A stretch of 64,000 nucleotides of DNA from an uncultured Clostridium sp. (GTDB lineage Bacteria > Bacillota > Clostridia > Clostridiales > Clostridiaceae), in the NCBI GenBank assembly GCA_903789665.1, contig CAIFEX010000009.1, forward strand, positions 28,700 to 92,699, read 5' to 3'. A program made the translations under genes and the position numbers. The notes under the pieces are model-generated. The model was not told the origin of the DNA, did no database searches, and was given only the letters and a program-made list of their open reading frames with translations. How positions within the stretch are numbered: position 1 is the stretch's first letter; each line of letters starts with the position of its first letter. This document shows positions 44,094 through 53,747 of this stretch, piece by piece.

Positions 44094-46457
44094 TTATTTT
44101 AATTCTGTGTTCGGTGTTTCAGAAGGTGTATTGTCATCGGGATTTTCAGTATTTTCATCGTCGTTTGTATTATCTTGCGTATTGTCATTTCCGGAACTGT
44201 TATTGCCGCGGTTCGGATTTGTATTGCTCTTTCTTGTATTTTTGGCGTTTCTGCCTTCAGTGTTCCTATTTTCTGTAGTTTTATTATTATCTGTTTTATT
44301 CGTATCATTTGGAAGATAATCAAAGATGTTCCAGGAACGGTGCATATCACAGTAGTCAGTGGGAACTGTGCCCGCTATAAAGAATTCAGTATAAACCGTA
44401 CTGCCTGCCGGATCCGTATAACAAGCTACAGTTGGTAATTTGCCGGATTCAGAACAGATTGATTGTGCCACTACTCCAGAAGGCATTTTGATATCTTTTG
44501 CAGGTAAACCTTCATGGAAGGGAGACATTATGTCTGCCCAGAGTTTAGCTGCAGAATTACTGTTGAGTGAGGTATTTAAAACCGTATTGTCATCATTGCC
44601 AATCCATACTGCAGCCGAATAGTATGGAGTCAATCCACAAAACCATAAATCCTTGTTGTCACTGGATGTACCAGTTTTACCTCTTACAGGCATATTTCCA
44701 AAATTGGCATTAGGTGCTGTTCCCTCTTGACTGACAGGTCCTTTTAACATATCGTACATTATATAACTCCCCTGGGGAGAGAGAACCTTTTTTGTTCTGG
44801 TTTTGTTATCCAATAAAATTTTACCATTTCTGTCTACGACTTTGGTATAAAGCTTGGGGTAGGTGTATGTGCCATTATTTCCAAAGACTCCGTAAGCTGA
44901 AGACATTATAAGGGTATTTACACCGTGATGAAGCTGGCCTAAGGATAAAGCAGATATGCTGCCCCTGTCGTCTTCATCTAAGGTTATTCCGAATTTCTCA
45001 GCATAATCGGCACCGGCTTTCAATCCCAGTTTATCTTCCAGTTTTACTGCAACTAAATTTATGGAATGAGTTATGGCTGTTCTCAAAGTCATAGTTCCGC
45101 CTATGTATGTATCGTCCTTGGGTTGATATGGAGGTTCTCCAGGTGAAGCGTATTTATTTGCAATATCATCTGGTAATGGTGAATCTTCAAAAGTACTTGC
45201 TGCTGTAAATTTCTTCGAATCTATGGCGGGGCTGTATACAGTTAATGGTTTTATGCTGGAACCTGGAGGTCTCAGATAGTTTTCAGATGAAGCCCTGTTA
45301 AAAGATCTGGCTGGTTGAGTGCCTCTTCCACCAACTAGAGCCTTGATTTCCCCTGAATGATAATCCATTACTACAGCGGAAGCCTGAGGCTGTGCTATTC
45401 CATTTTTATCTACGGAAGAAGTCTGGAATATATTGTCATTATCCAGTATGTTCTGAGTCTTTAACTGTAGATTTTTATCCATTGTAGAGTATATTTTTAA
45501 ACCATCATACATAAGCAGATTGTTTATTTGCTCATCGTCATAATTGTATTTGGATTTCAAATCCTTTTTTACCGAACTTATAACGGATGTTGTAAACCAT
45601 TCGTTATTATAACCGTTGTTTACGGTGGGCTGCGGGTTGATATCCAATTTACCCGTTGAAATGTCATTTGTGGCTGAAGTATATTGAGCCCGGGATATAT
45701 ATCCGTTTTCATACATTTTCTTTATTACAGTAGCAGTTCTGTTTAGATAAATAGATGGATTTTTTTGTGCAACTGCAGAATAGGGATAATATACAGATGG
45801 ACTTTGAGGCATGCCTGCAATAAAGGCACATTCAATTAAATTTAAGTCTTTTGCAGATTTCCCGAAATATTGTTTGGAAGCTGCTTCAACTCCAAGGGCC
45901 CTTCCACCTAGAAAGATCGTGTTCATATATGCTTCCAATATCTGATCCTTGCTTAATTTTCGTTCAAGTTGTAGGGAAAGGTATATTTCCTGCAGTTTTC
46001 GTTTGTAGGACACCTCCGACGACAGAAACACGCTTCTTACTAACTGCTGTGTTATTGTAGATGCACCTTGAATATCCGATCCTCTTACAAGTTTGCTTTT
46101 GATATCTATTAATGTTACTCCAATTAGCCTTTTTAAATCTATGCCCCTATGTTTGTAAAACCGTTCATCTTCTATGCTAACAAAAGCATTTTTTAAATTT
46201 TTAGGCATACTGCTAAATGGAATTACTGTCCTTTGTTGGGAAGTGACCACTGTATCCATTGGTTCATTTTTATTGTCATACAGAACAGAAGGTTCACTCA
46301 AATTTAATATTTGATTTATATCCAATTTAGGAGAATCTTTTATTATTGCAAGGGATATACCCACTAATACCATAAGTGCTATTATCAGCAAGCTAAATAA
46401 AATTTTAGGAGCTTTTCTGGAAGTCTTAGCTTGGGTTTTTTTATGTCTTTTGACCAT
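44094..46457 (-). CDS. Class A penicillin-binding protein (PBP1A type)
   Basis: This bifunctional peptidoglycan synthase has one N-terminal membrane anchor ([19 protein letters not shown]). The transglycosylase domain carries the catalytic Glu in [17 protein letters not shown] and [12 protein letters not shown]. The transpeptidase domain has the serine motif [13 protein letters not shown] in [13 protein letters not shown], and [10 protein letters not shown]. The last ~70 residues are a low-complexity Asn/Thr/Glu/Asp tail without cysteine or hydrophobic residues, probably an extended linker in the wall. ATG at 46457 follows AAGGAGG. A TGTTATAAT extended -10 lies 37 bases upstream of the start codon. 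Confidence 0.95.
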   Translation of the reverse strand: MVKRHKKTQAKTSRKAPKILFSLLIIALMVLVGISLAIIKDSPKLDINQILNLSEPSVLYDNKNEPMDTVVTSQQRTVIPFSSMPKNLKNAFVSIEDERFYKHRGIDLKRLIGVTLIDIKSKLVRGSDIQGASTITQQLVRSVFLSSEVSYKRKLQEIYLSLQLERKLSKDQILEAYMNTIFLGGRALGVEAASKQYFGKSAKDLNLIECAFIAGMPQSPSVYYPYSAVAQKNPSIYLNRTATVIKKMYENGYISRAQYTSATNDISTGKLDINPQPTVNNGYNNEWFTTSVISSVKKDLKSKYNYDDEQINNLLMYDGLKIYSTMDKNLQLKTQNILDNDNIFQTSSVDKNGIAQPQASAVVMDYHSGEIKALVGGRGTQPARSFNRASSENYLRPPGSSIKPLTVYSPAIDSKKFTAASTFEDSPLPDDIANKYASPGEPPYQPKDDTYIGGTMTLRTAITHSINLVAVKLEDKLGLKAGADYAEKFGITLDEDDRGSISALSLGQLHHGVNTLIMSSAYGVFGNNGTYTYPKLYTKVVDRNGKILLDNKTRTKKVLSPQGSYIMYDMLKGPVSQEGTAPNANFGNMPVRGKTGTSSDNKDLWFCGLTPYYSAAVWIGNDDNTVLNTSLNSNSAAKLWADIMSPFHEGLPAKDIKMPSGVVAQSICSESGKLPTVACYTDPAGSTVYTEFFIAGTVPTDYCDMHRSWNIFDYLPNDTNKTDNNKTTENRNTEGRNAKNTRKSNTNPNRGNNSSGNDNTQDNTNDDENTENPDDNTPSETPNTELK

Positions 46458-46493
46458 AATTGTCCTCCTTGTTTTAACCTTTACATTTAAATT

Positions 46494-46502
46494 ATTATAA
46501 CA
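46494..46502 (-). promoter_or_regulatory. Extended -10 promoter of the PBP gene
   Basis: On the minus strand TGT precedes a perfect TATAAT. The -35 region has no good match; two TTAACA-like words lie further upstream at non-standard spacing. It is placed 37 bases before the start codon. Confidence 0.45.
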
Positions 46503-46663
46503 TAAATTAAAGTGTTAATGGAATGTTAATGAAACGTGTAAATTTTCAGATAAATAAAAGGAGATTTTTTAATAATAATATATATTATAGCAGTGTTTAT
46601 ATTGATATGATAACTAAACGGAAAGGCTTTTTGGTGTTAATAGAATCATAGAAGATCAATATG

Positions 46664-46697
46664 GGAAAAATTATAGGCATATACCTGAAATTTTTCC
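46664..46697 (-). terminator. Hairpin downstream of hpt
   Basis: GGAAAAATT pairs with AATTTTTCC, with an inner AGG/CCT extension around CATATA. It lies 26 bases past the hpt stop (minus strand). The T-run is inside the stem rather than after it, so efficiency is uncertain. A second small hairpin, AAATCTA/TAGATTT, sits between it and the stop codon. The remaining gap up to the PBP gene holds only the PBP promoter region. Confidence 0.4.
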
Positions 46698-46722
46698 TCA
46701 AATCTACTCCTAGATTTAATTA

Positions 46723-47244
46723 TTAATCCCAATTGAATACATAAGGTATATTTCTATAGTAATCCCCATAATTAAGGCCGTAACCTGCTACAAATACATC
46801 GGGTATTTTAAAACAGTAAAAGTCCGGCTTTAGAGAAACCTTCCGCCTTTCAGGTTTGTCCAATAATACACAGGATTTTATACTTGAAGCACCTCTGGAT
46901 TTTATATGATTTATGACAAAATTCATGGTTATACCTGTATCCATTATATCGTCTACAATTAGTACATCACACCCGTGAATATCATCTACTATGTCATTTA
47001 GAATCTTTACTTTTCCAGATGAGGTCTCCGAGTTTTTATAACTTGACGTTCTCATAAACCCTATTTTTAAAGGAAGATCTATTTGTCTCACTAGATCTGA
47101 TGTAAATATAAAACTTCCTCTCAGAAGAGATAATACGTATAAGTTTTTATCTTTATATTCCTGACTCAGTATTTCCCCCAAATCTTTTACTTTGCTAGCA
47201 ATTTTTTCCTTGGCTATCAATATATTTTTTGACTTATTTTCCAT
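46723..47244 (-). CDS. hpt: Hypoxanthine phosphoribosyltransferase
   Basis: Hpt salvages hypoxanthine and guanine with PRPP. The 173-aa protein has the PRPP-binding loop DVLIVDDIMDTGITMNFV, the early LYVLSLLRGSFIFTSDLVRQ and the C-terminal DVFVAGYGLNYGDYYRNIPY that contacts the purine. ATG at 47244 follows GGAGG by six bases. It is transcribed away from hflX and is a single-gene unit. Confidence 0.95.
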   Translation of the reverse strand: MENKSKNILIAKEKIASKVKDLGEILSQEYKDKNLYVLSLLRGSFIFTSDLVRQIDLPLKIGFMRTSSYKNSETSSGKVKILNDIVDDIHGCDVLIVDDIMDTGITMNFVINHIKSRGASSIKSCVLLDKPERRKVSLKPDFYCFKIPDVFVAGYGLNYGDYYRNIPYVFNWD

Positions 47245-47429
47245 TACAAACCTCCAATTAATGACATATTAAGACGCTGGCTTCAATTTATATTATTAAT
47301 CTTAGCAATATTTTTGTAAATTTTCAATGGCTGTGTATTAATTTGTATATTGTTCATTGAATTTTAGAATTATAAATTATAGGAGATTTATGATATGATT
47401 ACAGTGAGCTGAAAGTTGGAGATGATATT

Positions 47430-49211
47430 ATGATATATGGTAATGTTGACGGAGTAAAAAAGTATGCACTTGATAGATTGGAAAAAATTTATGACATGCA
47501 AGTGCCCAAGGATGTTTTATGCAGCAGGGAAATTGTGGGGATTATCTGGAATTTTTCAATTTATTTGAATAGAGAGATAAGTGTGGCCGTTGACAGAAGG
47601 GGAGAAGTTGTAAATGTGACTATTGGGAACAGCAGTACTGTTGACATAGGGAAATTTACCTCTCTTGAAAATAGACTTTCTGGTATCAGAATAATACATA
47701 CACATCCTGGAAGCAGGGCCCGACTTTCTATGGTGGATGTTTCGGCTTTGACTAAACTAAAGCTTGATTGTATAGCTGCCGTGGGAATTAAAAATGGTGT
47801 CATTGAATTGTGCATGGGATTTTGTAAAATAGAAGATAAATTGATTAAGGCGGAAATTTCAAATGAAATTACCTTGGATGAGGGATTACAATATAATATA
47901 TTGGATAAAATATACGGGGTAGAAGAAACTTTAAAATTAAAGGACATATCGGAAGAAAAAGGTGAAAGAGCAGTACTTGTGGGGACAGACAATAGAGAAA
48001 GCTTAAATGAGCTGGAAGAATTGGCTAGAGCCTGTAACGCAGAGACATTGGAAAAAGTATTTCAGAAAAGAGATACCATTGATGTTGCCTTTTACATTGG
48101 AAAGGGAAAAGTGAAAGAAATAGGCATGATATGTCAGATAGAAAATGCCAATTTAGTTATTTTTGACGATGAACTGTCCGGATCACAAATAAGGAATTTA
48201 GAGGAAAATCTGGGAGTTAAGGTAATAGACAGAACTGTCCTGATACTTGATATATTTGCAACCAGGGCGAAGAGCAGAGAATCTAAAATGCAGGTGGAAC
48301 TGGCACAACTCGAATATAGATTTGCCAGGCTTTCAGGGCTTGGAACAGTTTTATCCAGAACTGGAGGAGGTATAGGAACCAGGGGACCTGGCGAAAAAAA
48401 ACTGGAGACCGACAGAAGGCATATAAGGGAGAAAATGTATGAAATTAAAAGAGAACTTAAAAAAGCAGGGAAGGTCAGAGATATTCAAAGGCGGAGAAGA
48501 AATGGAACCTGTAAAATTTCTCTGGTTGGATATACTAATTCGGGAAAATCTACTTTGAGGAATATGCTGTGTGAAATTGCTGCCCCGGGTGAAATTGCCA
48601 GTAAAGGAAAGGCATTTGAGGCAGATATGTTATTTGCAACTTTGGATACGACTACCAGAGCTGTTGAATTAAAAGACGGAAGAATAGTTACTGTTACTGA
48701 TACAGTAGGTTTTATAAATAAACTTCCCCATGATCTGATAGAATCCTTCAAATCCACTTTAGAAGAGATAAATTATTCAGATCTGATATTACATGTGGTA
48801 GATGTATCTTCCAGCCGTGTGGAAAAACAAATGGAAGTTGTGAATAAAGTTTTAAAAGAACTTTCGCTGGGGGAAAAACCGGTCCTTGTAGTGCTCAATA
48901 AAGTAGATAAAGTAGATAAGGATAGAGTAAAAGCCATAATGTCTGAGTGTAGAGATTTAGATGTGGTTTGTGTATCAGCTAAATACGGTATCAATTTGGA
49001 AGAACTTTTGGAAAAAATATCAGATCTTCTTCCGACGAGTATAAAAAAAGTTCAGTGTCTGATTCCGTATACGAAGCAGTCGTTGGTGTCATTTATTCAT
49101 AATAATTGTAAAATTGAAAAAGAGAAATATGGAGAAAGGGGAACTTATATAACTGCACTGGTTGATGGAAAATGCTATGATAAAATAAAGGAGTTTGTAG
49201 TTAGGCAATAG
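47430..49211 (+). CDS. hflX: HflX ribosome-associated GTPase with an N-terminal JAMM-like domain
   Basis: Residues ~180-593 are HflX, a GTPase that splits stalled 70S ribosomes: RAVLVGTDN, SGSQIRNLEENL, the glycine-rich GGIGTRGPGEKKLETDRR, G1 GYTNSGKSTLRN, G3 DTVGFINKLPHDLIESF and G4 NKVDK. Bacillus and E. coli HflX are about 420-430 aa; here ~180 residues are added in front. That extension contains REIVGIIWNF (Glu34) and HTHPGSRARLSMVD (His90, His92, Ser100, Asp103), an exact E...HxHPx6SxxD pattern of JAMM/MPN+ zinc metalloproteases. ATG at 47430 follows GGAGATGATATT. The HflX call is firm; a working JAMM site is inference. Confidence 0.93.
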   Translation: MIYGNVDGVKKYALDRLEKIYDMQVPKDVLCSREIVGIIWNFSIYLNREISVAVDRRGEVVNVTIGNSSTVDIGKFTSLENRLSGIRIIHTHPGSRARLSMVDVSALTKLKLDCIAAVGIKNGVIELCMGFCKIEDKLIKAEISNEITLDEGLQYNILDKIYGVEETLKLKDISEEKGERAVLVGTDNRESLNELEELARACNAETLEKVFQKRDTIDVAFYIGKGKVKEIGMICQIENANLVIFDDELSGSQIRNLEENLGVKVIDRTVLILDIFATRAKSRESKMQVELAQLEYRFARLSGLGTVLSRTGGGIGTRGPGEKKLETDRRHIREKMYEIKRELKKAGKVRDIQRRRRNGTCKISLVGYTNSGKSTLRNMLCEIAAPGEIASKGKAFEADMLFATLDTTTRAVELKDGRIVTVTDTVGFINKLPHDLIESFKSTLEEINYSDLILHVVDVSSSRVEKQMEVVNKVLKELSLGEKPVLVVLNKVDKVDKDRVKAIMSECRDLDVVCVSAKYGINLEELLEKISDLLPTSIKKVQCLIPYTKQSLVSFIHNNCKIEKEKYGERGTYITALVDGKCYDKIKEFVVRQ

Positions 49212-49234
49212 CTTGTATTATAGGATAATATATA

Positions 49235-49263
49235 TTGACTTAAAAAATCTACTGTGACATAAT
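49235..49263 (+). promoter_or_regulatory. Sigma-A promoter of the rubredoxin gene
   Basis: TTGACT (49235-49240) and CATAAT (49258-49263) are 17 bases apart; each matches five of six consensus positions. Transcription should begin near 49270, about 30 bases before the rubredoxin start codon. Confidence 0.68.
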
Positions 49264-49299
49264 GATATTGTATTTTATTAATGCATAGGAGGAATTGCA

Positions 49300-49461
49300 A
49301 TGGATAAATATGTTTGTACTGCTTGTGGTTATGTCTATGATCCTGCAGTAGGGGATCCGGATTCGGGAGTTAAGCCGGGAACTCCATTTAAAGATTTGCC
49401 GGAAGATTGGGTATGCCCGGTTTGTGGTGTTCCAAAAAGTCAGTTTGAAAAAAAGGAATAA
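49300..49461 (+). CDS. Rubredoxin
   Basis: This 53-aa one-iron electron carrier has cysteines at 6, 9, 39 and 42 in CTACGY and CPVCGV, the standard FeCys4 knuckles. The intervening [17 protein letters not shown] and [11 protein letters not shown] are characteristic. ATG at 49300 follows AGGAGG. It has its own promoter and terminator and is therefore monocistronic. In anaerobes rubredoxin feeds electrons to oxygen and peroxide reductases such as rubrerythrin or flavodiiron proteins; no partner gene is adjacent. Confidence 0.97.
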   Translation: MDKYVCTACGYVYDPAVGDPDSGVKPGTPFKDLPEDWVCPVCGVPKSQFEKKE

Positions 49462-49501
49462 TTAGTATATTGAAATGACAGTGCTGAATAGTGTAAAATG
49501 G

Positions 49502-49546
49502 TATCTGAAGATATGATAGAAGTATCATATCTTCAGATATTTTTTT
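49502..49546 (+). terminator. Strong intrinsic terminator after rubredoxin
   Basis: A perfect 17-pair stem (49502-49518 with 49523-49539; core CTGAAGATATGATA and its complement) with a four-base loop is followed by seven T residues. It should end the rubredoxin transcript. Confidence 0.9.
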
Positions 49547-49599
49547 GTACAGTTGATATGATTTTTGAGAGACAAAAATTTAAAGGGGGCTTATAAAAG

Positions 49600-50499
49600 A
49601 TGGAAAAGACTATTTTGCAGTATCAAAAAGCTTTTAATGTTGTTGTCAAAAGGCTTAAGAGTAATGATTCTGTTCTTGCAGTTATGGTTTTTGGGAGTAT
49701 GATTACTGGAGATTTATGGGATGAATCCGATATCGATTTGCTTATAATATGCAGGAACAATATGGACAATGTGAAAAATTTGTATACTGAGGAGGAAGAT
49801 GTGCCGATTCATGTGAAACTCATGAGCAAGAATAATTTTTTGCAATTGCCCAAACAGGATTTGAAGGGAGGGTTCATTCACAGGATAATATCTTCTTCCA
49901 AGCTGATTTTTTCTAAAGATTTAGATATAACCTCTAAATATGATGTCAGGAGGTATTATCCGGATCTGGACAGAGAGAGGTGGAATATGGTTTACCTCGG
50001 GGATCTGTTTAAAAGTATGAGTATATGTAAAAAATATCTTCAAAATGATGGAATTTACACTTCTTATATTGCAGCAGTACGATCGATAGAAGAATTTTCT
50101 AAATTATATATAAATTCTTCCGGACACATGGTAAGCAAGGATACTATGACCATGGCTATGAATTTAAATGATGATTTTAAAGTCTGTGTGGATAATTTAT
50201 TTTTTAGTAATATTGAGGAGATAAAAAAATCTATAGAGGATACAATGAATTACCTGAAGAAAAACATAGATAAAAATATTCAAAACGTTACAAATATACT
50301 TTTAAATTATATGAGAAAAAAAGATTGTTTCCTGAGCTCTGAGGATATAAAAAAAGACGAAATGTTTTATAACTATAATATAAATATGGAAGAAATTTTA
50401 AATGAGTTGTGGAAAAGAGATTTAATTAAAAAAGAATATAGAAATTACAGGGCAAAAGATGGAACGTCTCTATTTAAGGAAAACGTGTATTTTATATAG
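49600..50499 (+). CDS. Nucleotidyltransferase-fold protein with C-terminal helical domain
   Basis: The N-terminal ~90 residues match the MNT/pol-beta superfamily: VMVFGSMITGDLWDESDID contains the GS motif and the two metal-binding aspartates (D-x-D in DESDIDLLII). Residues ~140-240 are helical with KSMSICKKYLQND and SYIAAVRSIEEFSKLY, resembling HEPN-like partners seen in aminoglycoside nucleotidyltransferases. The last ~60 residues (SSEDIKKDEMFYNYNINMEE) could be a winged helix. At 299 aa it is too large for a minimal MntA antitoxin. ATG at 49600 follows AAGGGGG. The substrate is unknown. Confidence 0.72.
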   Translation: MEKTILQYQKAFNVVVKRLKSNDSVLAVMVFGSMITGDLWDESDIDLLIICRNNMDNVKNLYTEEEDVPIHVKLMSKNNFLQLPKQDLKGGFIHRIISSSKLIFSKDLDITSKYDVRRYYPDLDRERWNMVYLGDLFKSMSICKKYLQNDGIYTSYIAAVRSIEEFSKLYINSSGHMVSKDTMTMAMNLNDDFKVCVDNLFFSNIEEIKKSIEDTMNYLKKNIDKNIQNVTNILLNYMRKKDCFLSSEDIKKDEMFYNYNINMEEILNELWKRDLIKKEYRNYRAKDGTSLFKENVYFI

Positions 50500-50648
50500 A
50501 TATTTTCTGAATACAGCAGAAAGATTTAATGCTAAAATTTATTTTGGTTTTTGGTATTAAATCTTTTCCTTTTGTGATATTGTGTTTGTATGAAGTAGTA
50601 CGAAACGGTTTTATTCTTAATATATAAAAAAGGAGAATCAATTTTCTA

Positions 50649-52055
50649 TTGAATAAATATTTGATGGATTTAGGTAGGGGAAAAGTTAAGTATTTGCTTA
50701 TAGAGAAACACATAAGAAATTTAATAGATAAAAGTGAAATAAGAGACGGTGAGAAGCTGCCTACTATAAGACAGTTGGCACAGCTTTTGAAAGTGAATAA
50801 TGTTACCATAGTAAATGCCTATAAAAGCCTTCAAAATAAGGGGTATGCTGTTTCTAAAATGGGGAGCGGGACATATGCAAAAAAAAGAGATACAAATAAG
50901 AATTTTAATAGAGAATATTCTAGAGCTTTAAAAAAAATATTCAGCAATAAAATAGGAAATTACATAGATTTCACGGGAGAAATGGCCAGCGGAGAATTTT
51001 TTCAGATAAATTTTTTCAAAGATGTTCTAAACGAAGTATTAGACAGAGATGGCTCTGAGGCCCTGATTTACCAGGAACCTTTGGGGTATGAAGGCTTGAG
51101 AAGAAGTATAAGCGATATTTTTTGGAAGGGCAGTGTAAATGCGGAGGACATACTTATAATTTCCGGGGCACAGCAGGGGATAGATGTTGTGTCAAAAGCT
51201 ATTTTAAATACATATGACAGTGTGGTAGTTGAGAAACCTACTTATAGTGGTGCATTGTCCGTATTTAAATCCAGAAGATCAGATATATTTGAAATACCGA
51301 TAGAAAAAAATGGTGTAAATGTGGATAAGCTTGAAAAAATACTTCAAAAAAATAATATAAAATGTTTTTATACCATGAGCTATTTTCAGAATCCGTCCGG
51401 TATAAGTTATAATGATGAAAAGAAAAAGCAAATATTGAGGTTGGCAGAGATATATAATTTTTATATAATAGAAGATGATTATCTTTCAGAATTGATTTAT
51501 GATAGTGATATAAAATATAATAGTTTTAAAAGTTTAGATCAGAATGACAGAGTTATTTATATAAAAAGTTTTTCAAAAATATTCTTACCCGGCATAAGAA
51601 TTGGGTATTTAATACCTCCTAGAAAATTTAGAGAAAATATCCAAAATTCTAAAATCAATACGGATATAGCTACTTCAAGCCTTATGCAAAGGGCATTGGA
51701 TTTGTACATTAGAAAAGGTATGTGGAAAGATTACATTGATATGCTGAATATCAAATATAGGGATATGTATATGTATATGGAAAAATGCATAGTTAAGTAT
51801 TTGAAAGGCAAGGTAGATTTTATAAAACCAGGTGGAGGACTGCACTTTTATTTGAAAATTAAAGACAATATTAAAATGGATTCTATAACTTTATTTAAAG
51901 AGGCAAGACATAGGGGGGTATTGATTACTCCAGGTTCATTGTATTATAAGAATCCTCTGGAGGGCAAAAAATATTTTAAAATTGCCTTTTCACATGTGTG
52001 TAGGGAAAATATAAAAAAAGGAATTCAGATATTGAGCGATCTTATAACTGTATGA
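50649..52055 (+). CDS. MocR-type regulator: GntR winged helix fused to class I aminotransferase domain
   Basis: Residues ~10-75 form a GntR DNA-binding domain (LIEKHIRNLIDKSEIRDGEK, LPTIRQLAQLLKVNNVTIVNAY). The rest is an aminotransferase fold that normally binds PLP as effector: ISGAQQGIDVVSKAIL, FQNPSGISYNDEKK, EDDYLSELIY, and the Schiff-base lysine in YIKSFSKIFLPGIRIGY. PdxR and GabR are characterised members. Neither pdxST nor gab genes lie nearby, so the target is unknown. TTG at 50649 is the best start, though GGAG is about 14 bases away. The 468-aa length is normal. Confidence 0.88.
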   Translation: MNKYLMDLGRGKVKYLLIEKHIRNLIDKSEIRDGEKLPTIRQLAQLLKVNNVTIVNAYKSLQNKGYAVSKMGSGTYAKKRDTNKNFNREYSRALKKIFSNKIGNYIDFTGEMASGEFFQINFFKDVLNEVLDRDGSEALIYQEPLGYEGLRRSISDIFWKGSVNAEDILIISGAQQGIDVVSKAILNTYDSVVVEKPTYSGALSVFKSRRSDIFEIPIEKNGVNVDKLEKILQKNNIKCFYTMSYFQNPSGISYNDEKKKQILRLAEIYNFYIIEDDYLSELIYDSDIKYNSFKSLDQNDRVIYIKSFSKIFLPGIRIGYLIPPRKFRENIQNSKINTDIATSSLMQRALDLYIRKGMWKDYIDMLNIKYRDMYMYMEKCIVKYLKGKVDFIKPGGGLHFYLKIKDNIKMDSITLFKEARHRGVLITPGSLYYKNPLEGKKYFKIAFSHVCRENIKKGIQILSDLITV

Positions 52056-52120
52056 TTTAATTTATTACATATTTTTATATGATAATTTAATGAGGGATAC
52101 TTTGAAAGGTGGGGTAACGT

Positions 52121-52765
52121 ATGGGATATTTTACAGTAAGGAATCAAGCCAGCTCGAGGTTTGAGGAAAAAAAATCTATATTTGTTGGAAATGTAAAGAG
52201 AGTATATACTGAAAGTGATGCCAAAAAGTTTATAAATACAGTGAGAGAACAAAACCCTAAGGCAGCACATAACGTGTACGCATATGTAGCAGGAGAAAAA
52301 ATGAATATTCAGAGATGCAGTGATGACAGGGAGCCGCAGGGAACTGCAGGAATACCTGTTTTAGAAGTGATTAAAAAAAAGAAGCTTACGGATATCGTAG
52401 TAGTTGTTACAAGATATTTTGGAGGAGTGCTTCTAGGGAAAAGCGGGCTTATAAAAGCTTATTCCAAATCTGCTGCTTTGTCTATCGATAAGGCAAAAGT
52501 GGTAGAAAGGGTAAAGGGATCTCCCATAGATATATCTGTAGCTTATGAAAATCTGGGAAAGTTACAGTATTTCCTTGAACAAAAATCAATTCCCATAGAG
52601 AACATAAAATATGCTGATAAGGTTCAGCTGTCAATAAATTGCGTTCTAGAAGATGTTGATCCACTGATAAATGAAATAATAGATGCAACTAATGGAAAAT
52701 GTGAACTCATAGTGGGAGATGAAGAGTTTTATTTTAAAATTGATAACGCTCTTGTCAGGGAATAA
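52121..52765 (+). CDS. yigZ: YigZ/IMPACT family protein
   Basis: This conserved bacterial protein of 214 aa has an N-terminal IMPACT/UPF0029 domain with KKSIFVGNVKRV, NVYAYVAGEKMNIQRCSDDREPQG, TAGIPVLEVI and the strong signature VVVTRYFGGVLLGKSGL. A C-terminal ferredoxin-like domain follows. The biochemical function is not established; relation to eukaryotic IMPACT suggests a ribosome or translation link. ATG at 52121 follows AAAGGTGGGG. It lies between the MocR gene and yebC. Confidence 0.92.
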   Translation: MGYFTVRNQASSRFEEKKSIFVGNVKRVYTESDAKKFINTVREQNPKAAHNVYAYVAGEKMNIQRCSDDREPQGTAGIPVLEVIKKKKLTDIVVVVTRYFGGVLLGKSGLIKAYSKSAALSIDKAKVVERVKGSPIDISVAYENLGKLQYFLEQKSIPIENIKYADKVQLSINCVLEDVDPLINEIIDATNGKCELIVGDEEFYFKIDNALVRE

Positions 52766-52796
52766 AGCCTCATATTTGTAGTGAATTACTTTTATA

Positions 52797-52805
52797 TGTT
52801 ATAAT
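52797..52805 (+). promoter_or_regulatory. Extended -10 promoter of yebC
   Basis: TGT precedes a perfect TATAAT (52800-52805), with TTGTAG 18 bases upstream as a modest -35. The start codon of yebC is about 50 bases downstream of the predicted transcription start. Confidence 0.55.
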
Positions 52806-52862
52806 ACAATCTGTGTATGTCAATAAAATAGTTGTAAATTGTAAGTTGGGAGGAAATTTAAT

Positions 52863-53603
52863 ATGTCAGGACATTCAAAATGGCATAATATACAGGCAAA
52901 AAAAAGCAAGGTAGATGCAAAAAAAGGTAAGATATTTACTAAAATAGGGAAAGAACTGGCTATTGCAGCTAAAACTGGCGGCTCAAATCCGGACAGCAAT
53001 TCAAAGTTGAGAGATGTGATGGCAAAAGCCAAAGCAAACAATATGCCCCAGGATACGGTAAATAGGGCTATCAAAAAAGGTGCCGGAGAGATGGAAGGGG
53101 TCAACTATGAAGAAATATCTTATGAAGGATATGGACCCGGTGGAGTTGCTATAATAGTAAAAGCACTGACCGATAATAAAAATAGAACGGCAAGCAGTGT
53201 AAGGTCTGCATTTTCAAGGCACGGTGGAAATTTGGGAGCTAATGGGTGTGTGTCATGGATGTTTCAGACCAAGGGTCAGATTATTGTAGAGAAAAAAGAA
53301 GGCATCGATGAAGATGACATTATGATGAAGGCATTGGATGCCGGTGCAGAGGATTTTGATTCCCAGGACGAAGTCTTTGAAATAATTACTTCTGTAGAGG
53401 ATTTCGGAACAGTCAGGGAAAAATTAGAAAAGGACGGATTTGATTTCTTGTCGGCGGAAATTACTATGATACCGGATAATACTACAGCTGTCGATATGGA
53501 AACTGCTGAAAAAGTTCAGAAATTAATAGATGTTCTTGAAGAAGACGATGATGTTCAAAATGTCTATCATAATGCAGACTTTCCTGAAGATTTTGAAGGC
53601 TGA
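52863..53603 (+). CDS. yebC: YebC/PmpR/TACO1 family protein
   Basis: The family includes transcription regulators near ruvABC in proteobacteria and, by recent work on YebC and TACO1, factors that help ribosomes through polyproline stretches. The 246-aa sequence begins [20 protein letters not shown] and contains [19 protein letters not shown]-like [29 protein letters not shown] and [19 protein letters not shown] at 52863 follows GGGAGG. It lies a few kilobases before ruvAB, the usual clostridial arrangement. Confidence 0.96.
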   Translation: MSGHSKWHNIQAKKSKVDAKKGKIFTKIGKELAIAAKTGGSNPDSNSKLRDVMAKAKANNMPQDTVNRAIKKGAGEMEGVNYEEISYEGYGPGGVAIIVKALTDNKNRTASSVRSAFSRHGGNLGANGCVSWMFQTKGQIIVEKKEGIDEDDIMMKALDAGAEDFDSQDEVFEIITSVEDFGTVREKLEKDGFDFLSAEITMIPDNTTAVDMETAEKVQKLIDVLEEDDDVQNVYHNADFPEDFEG

Positions 53604-53747
53604 TGGGAACTTGTAAAATTTAATACATAAAGTAAAAGTCATCTCTGATTAGTGTTGGAGATAGTTTTTTGCTGTCGATTTTTTAGAATATAACAATTTT
53701 AATTGTAAAAAATAATAATAGCTGCTGATTATGAAGGAGTAAGAAAC

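Noticed and set aside
49600..50499. MntA/HEPN-type toxin-antitoxin system
   Set aside because: The nucleotidyltransferase-fold protein is much longer than MntA-type antitoxins and no separate HEPN toxin gene is adjacent.
53641..53670. ATCTC/GAGAT followed by TTTTTT after yebC, a possible terminator
   Set aside because: The stem has only five pairs, mostly A-T, around a 12-base loop, and three bases separate it from the T-run. It is too weak to call.
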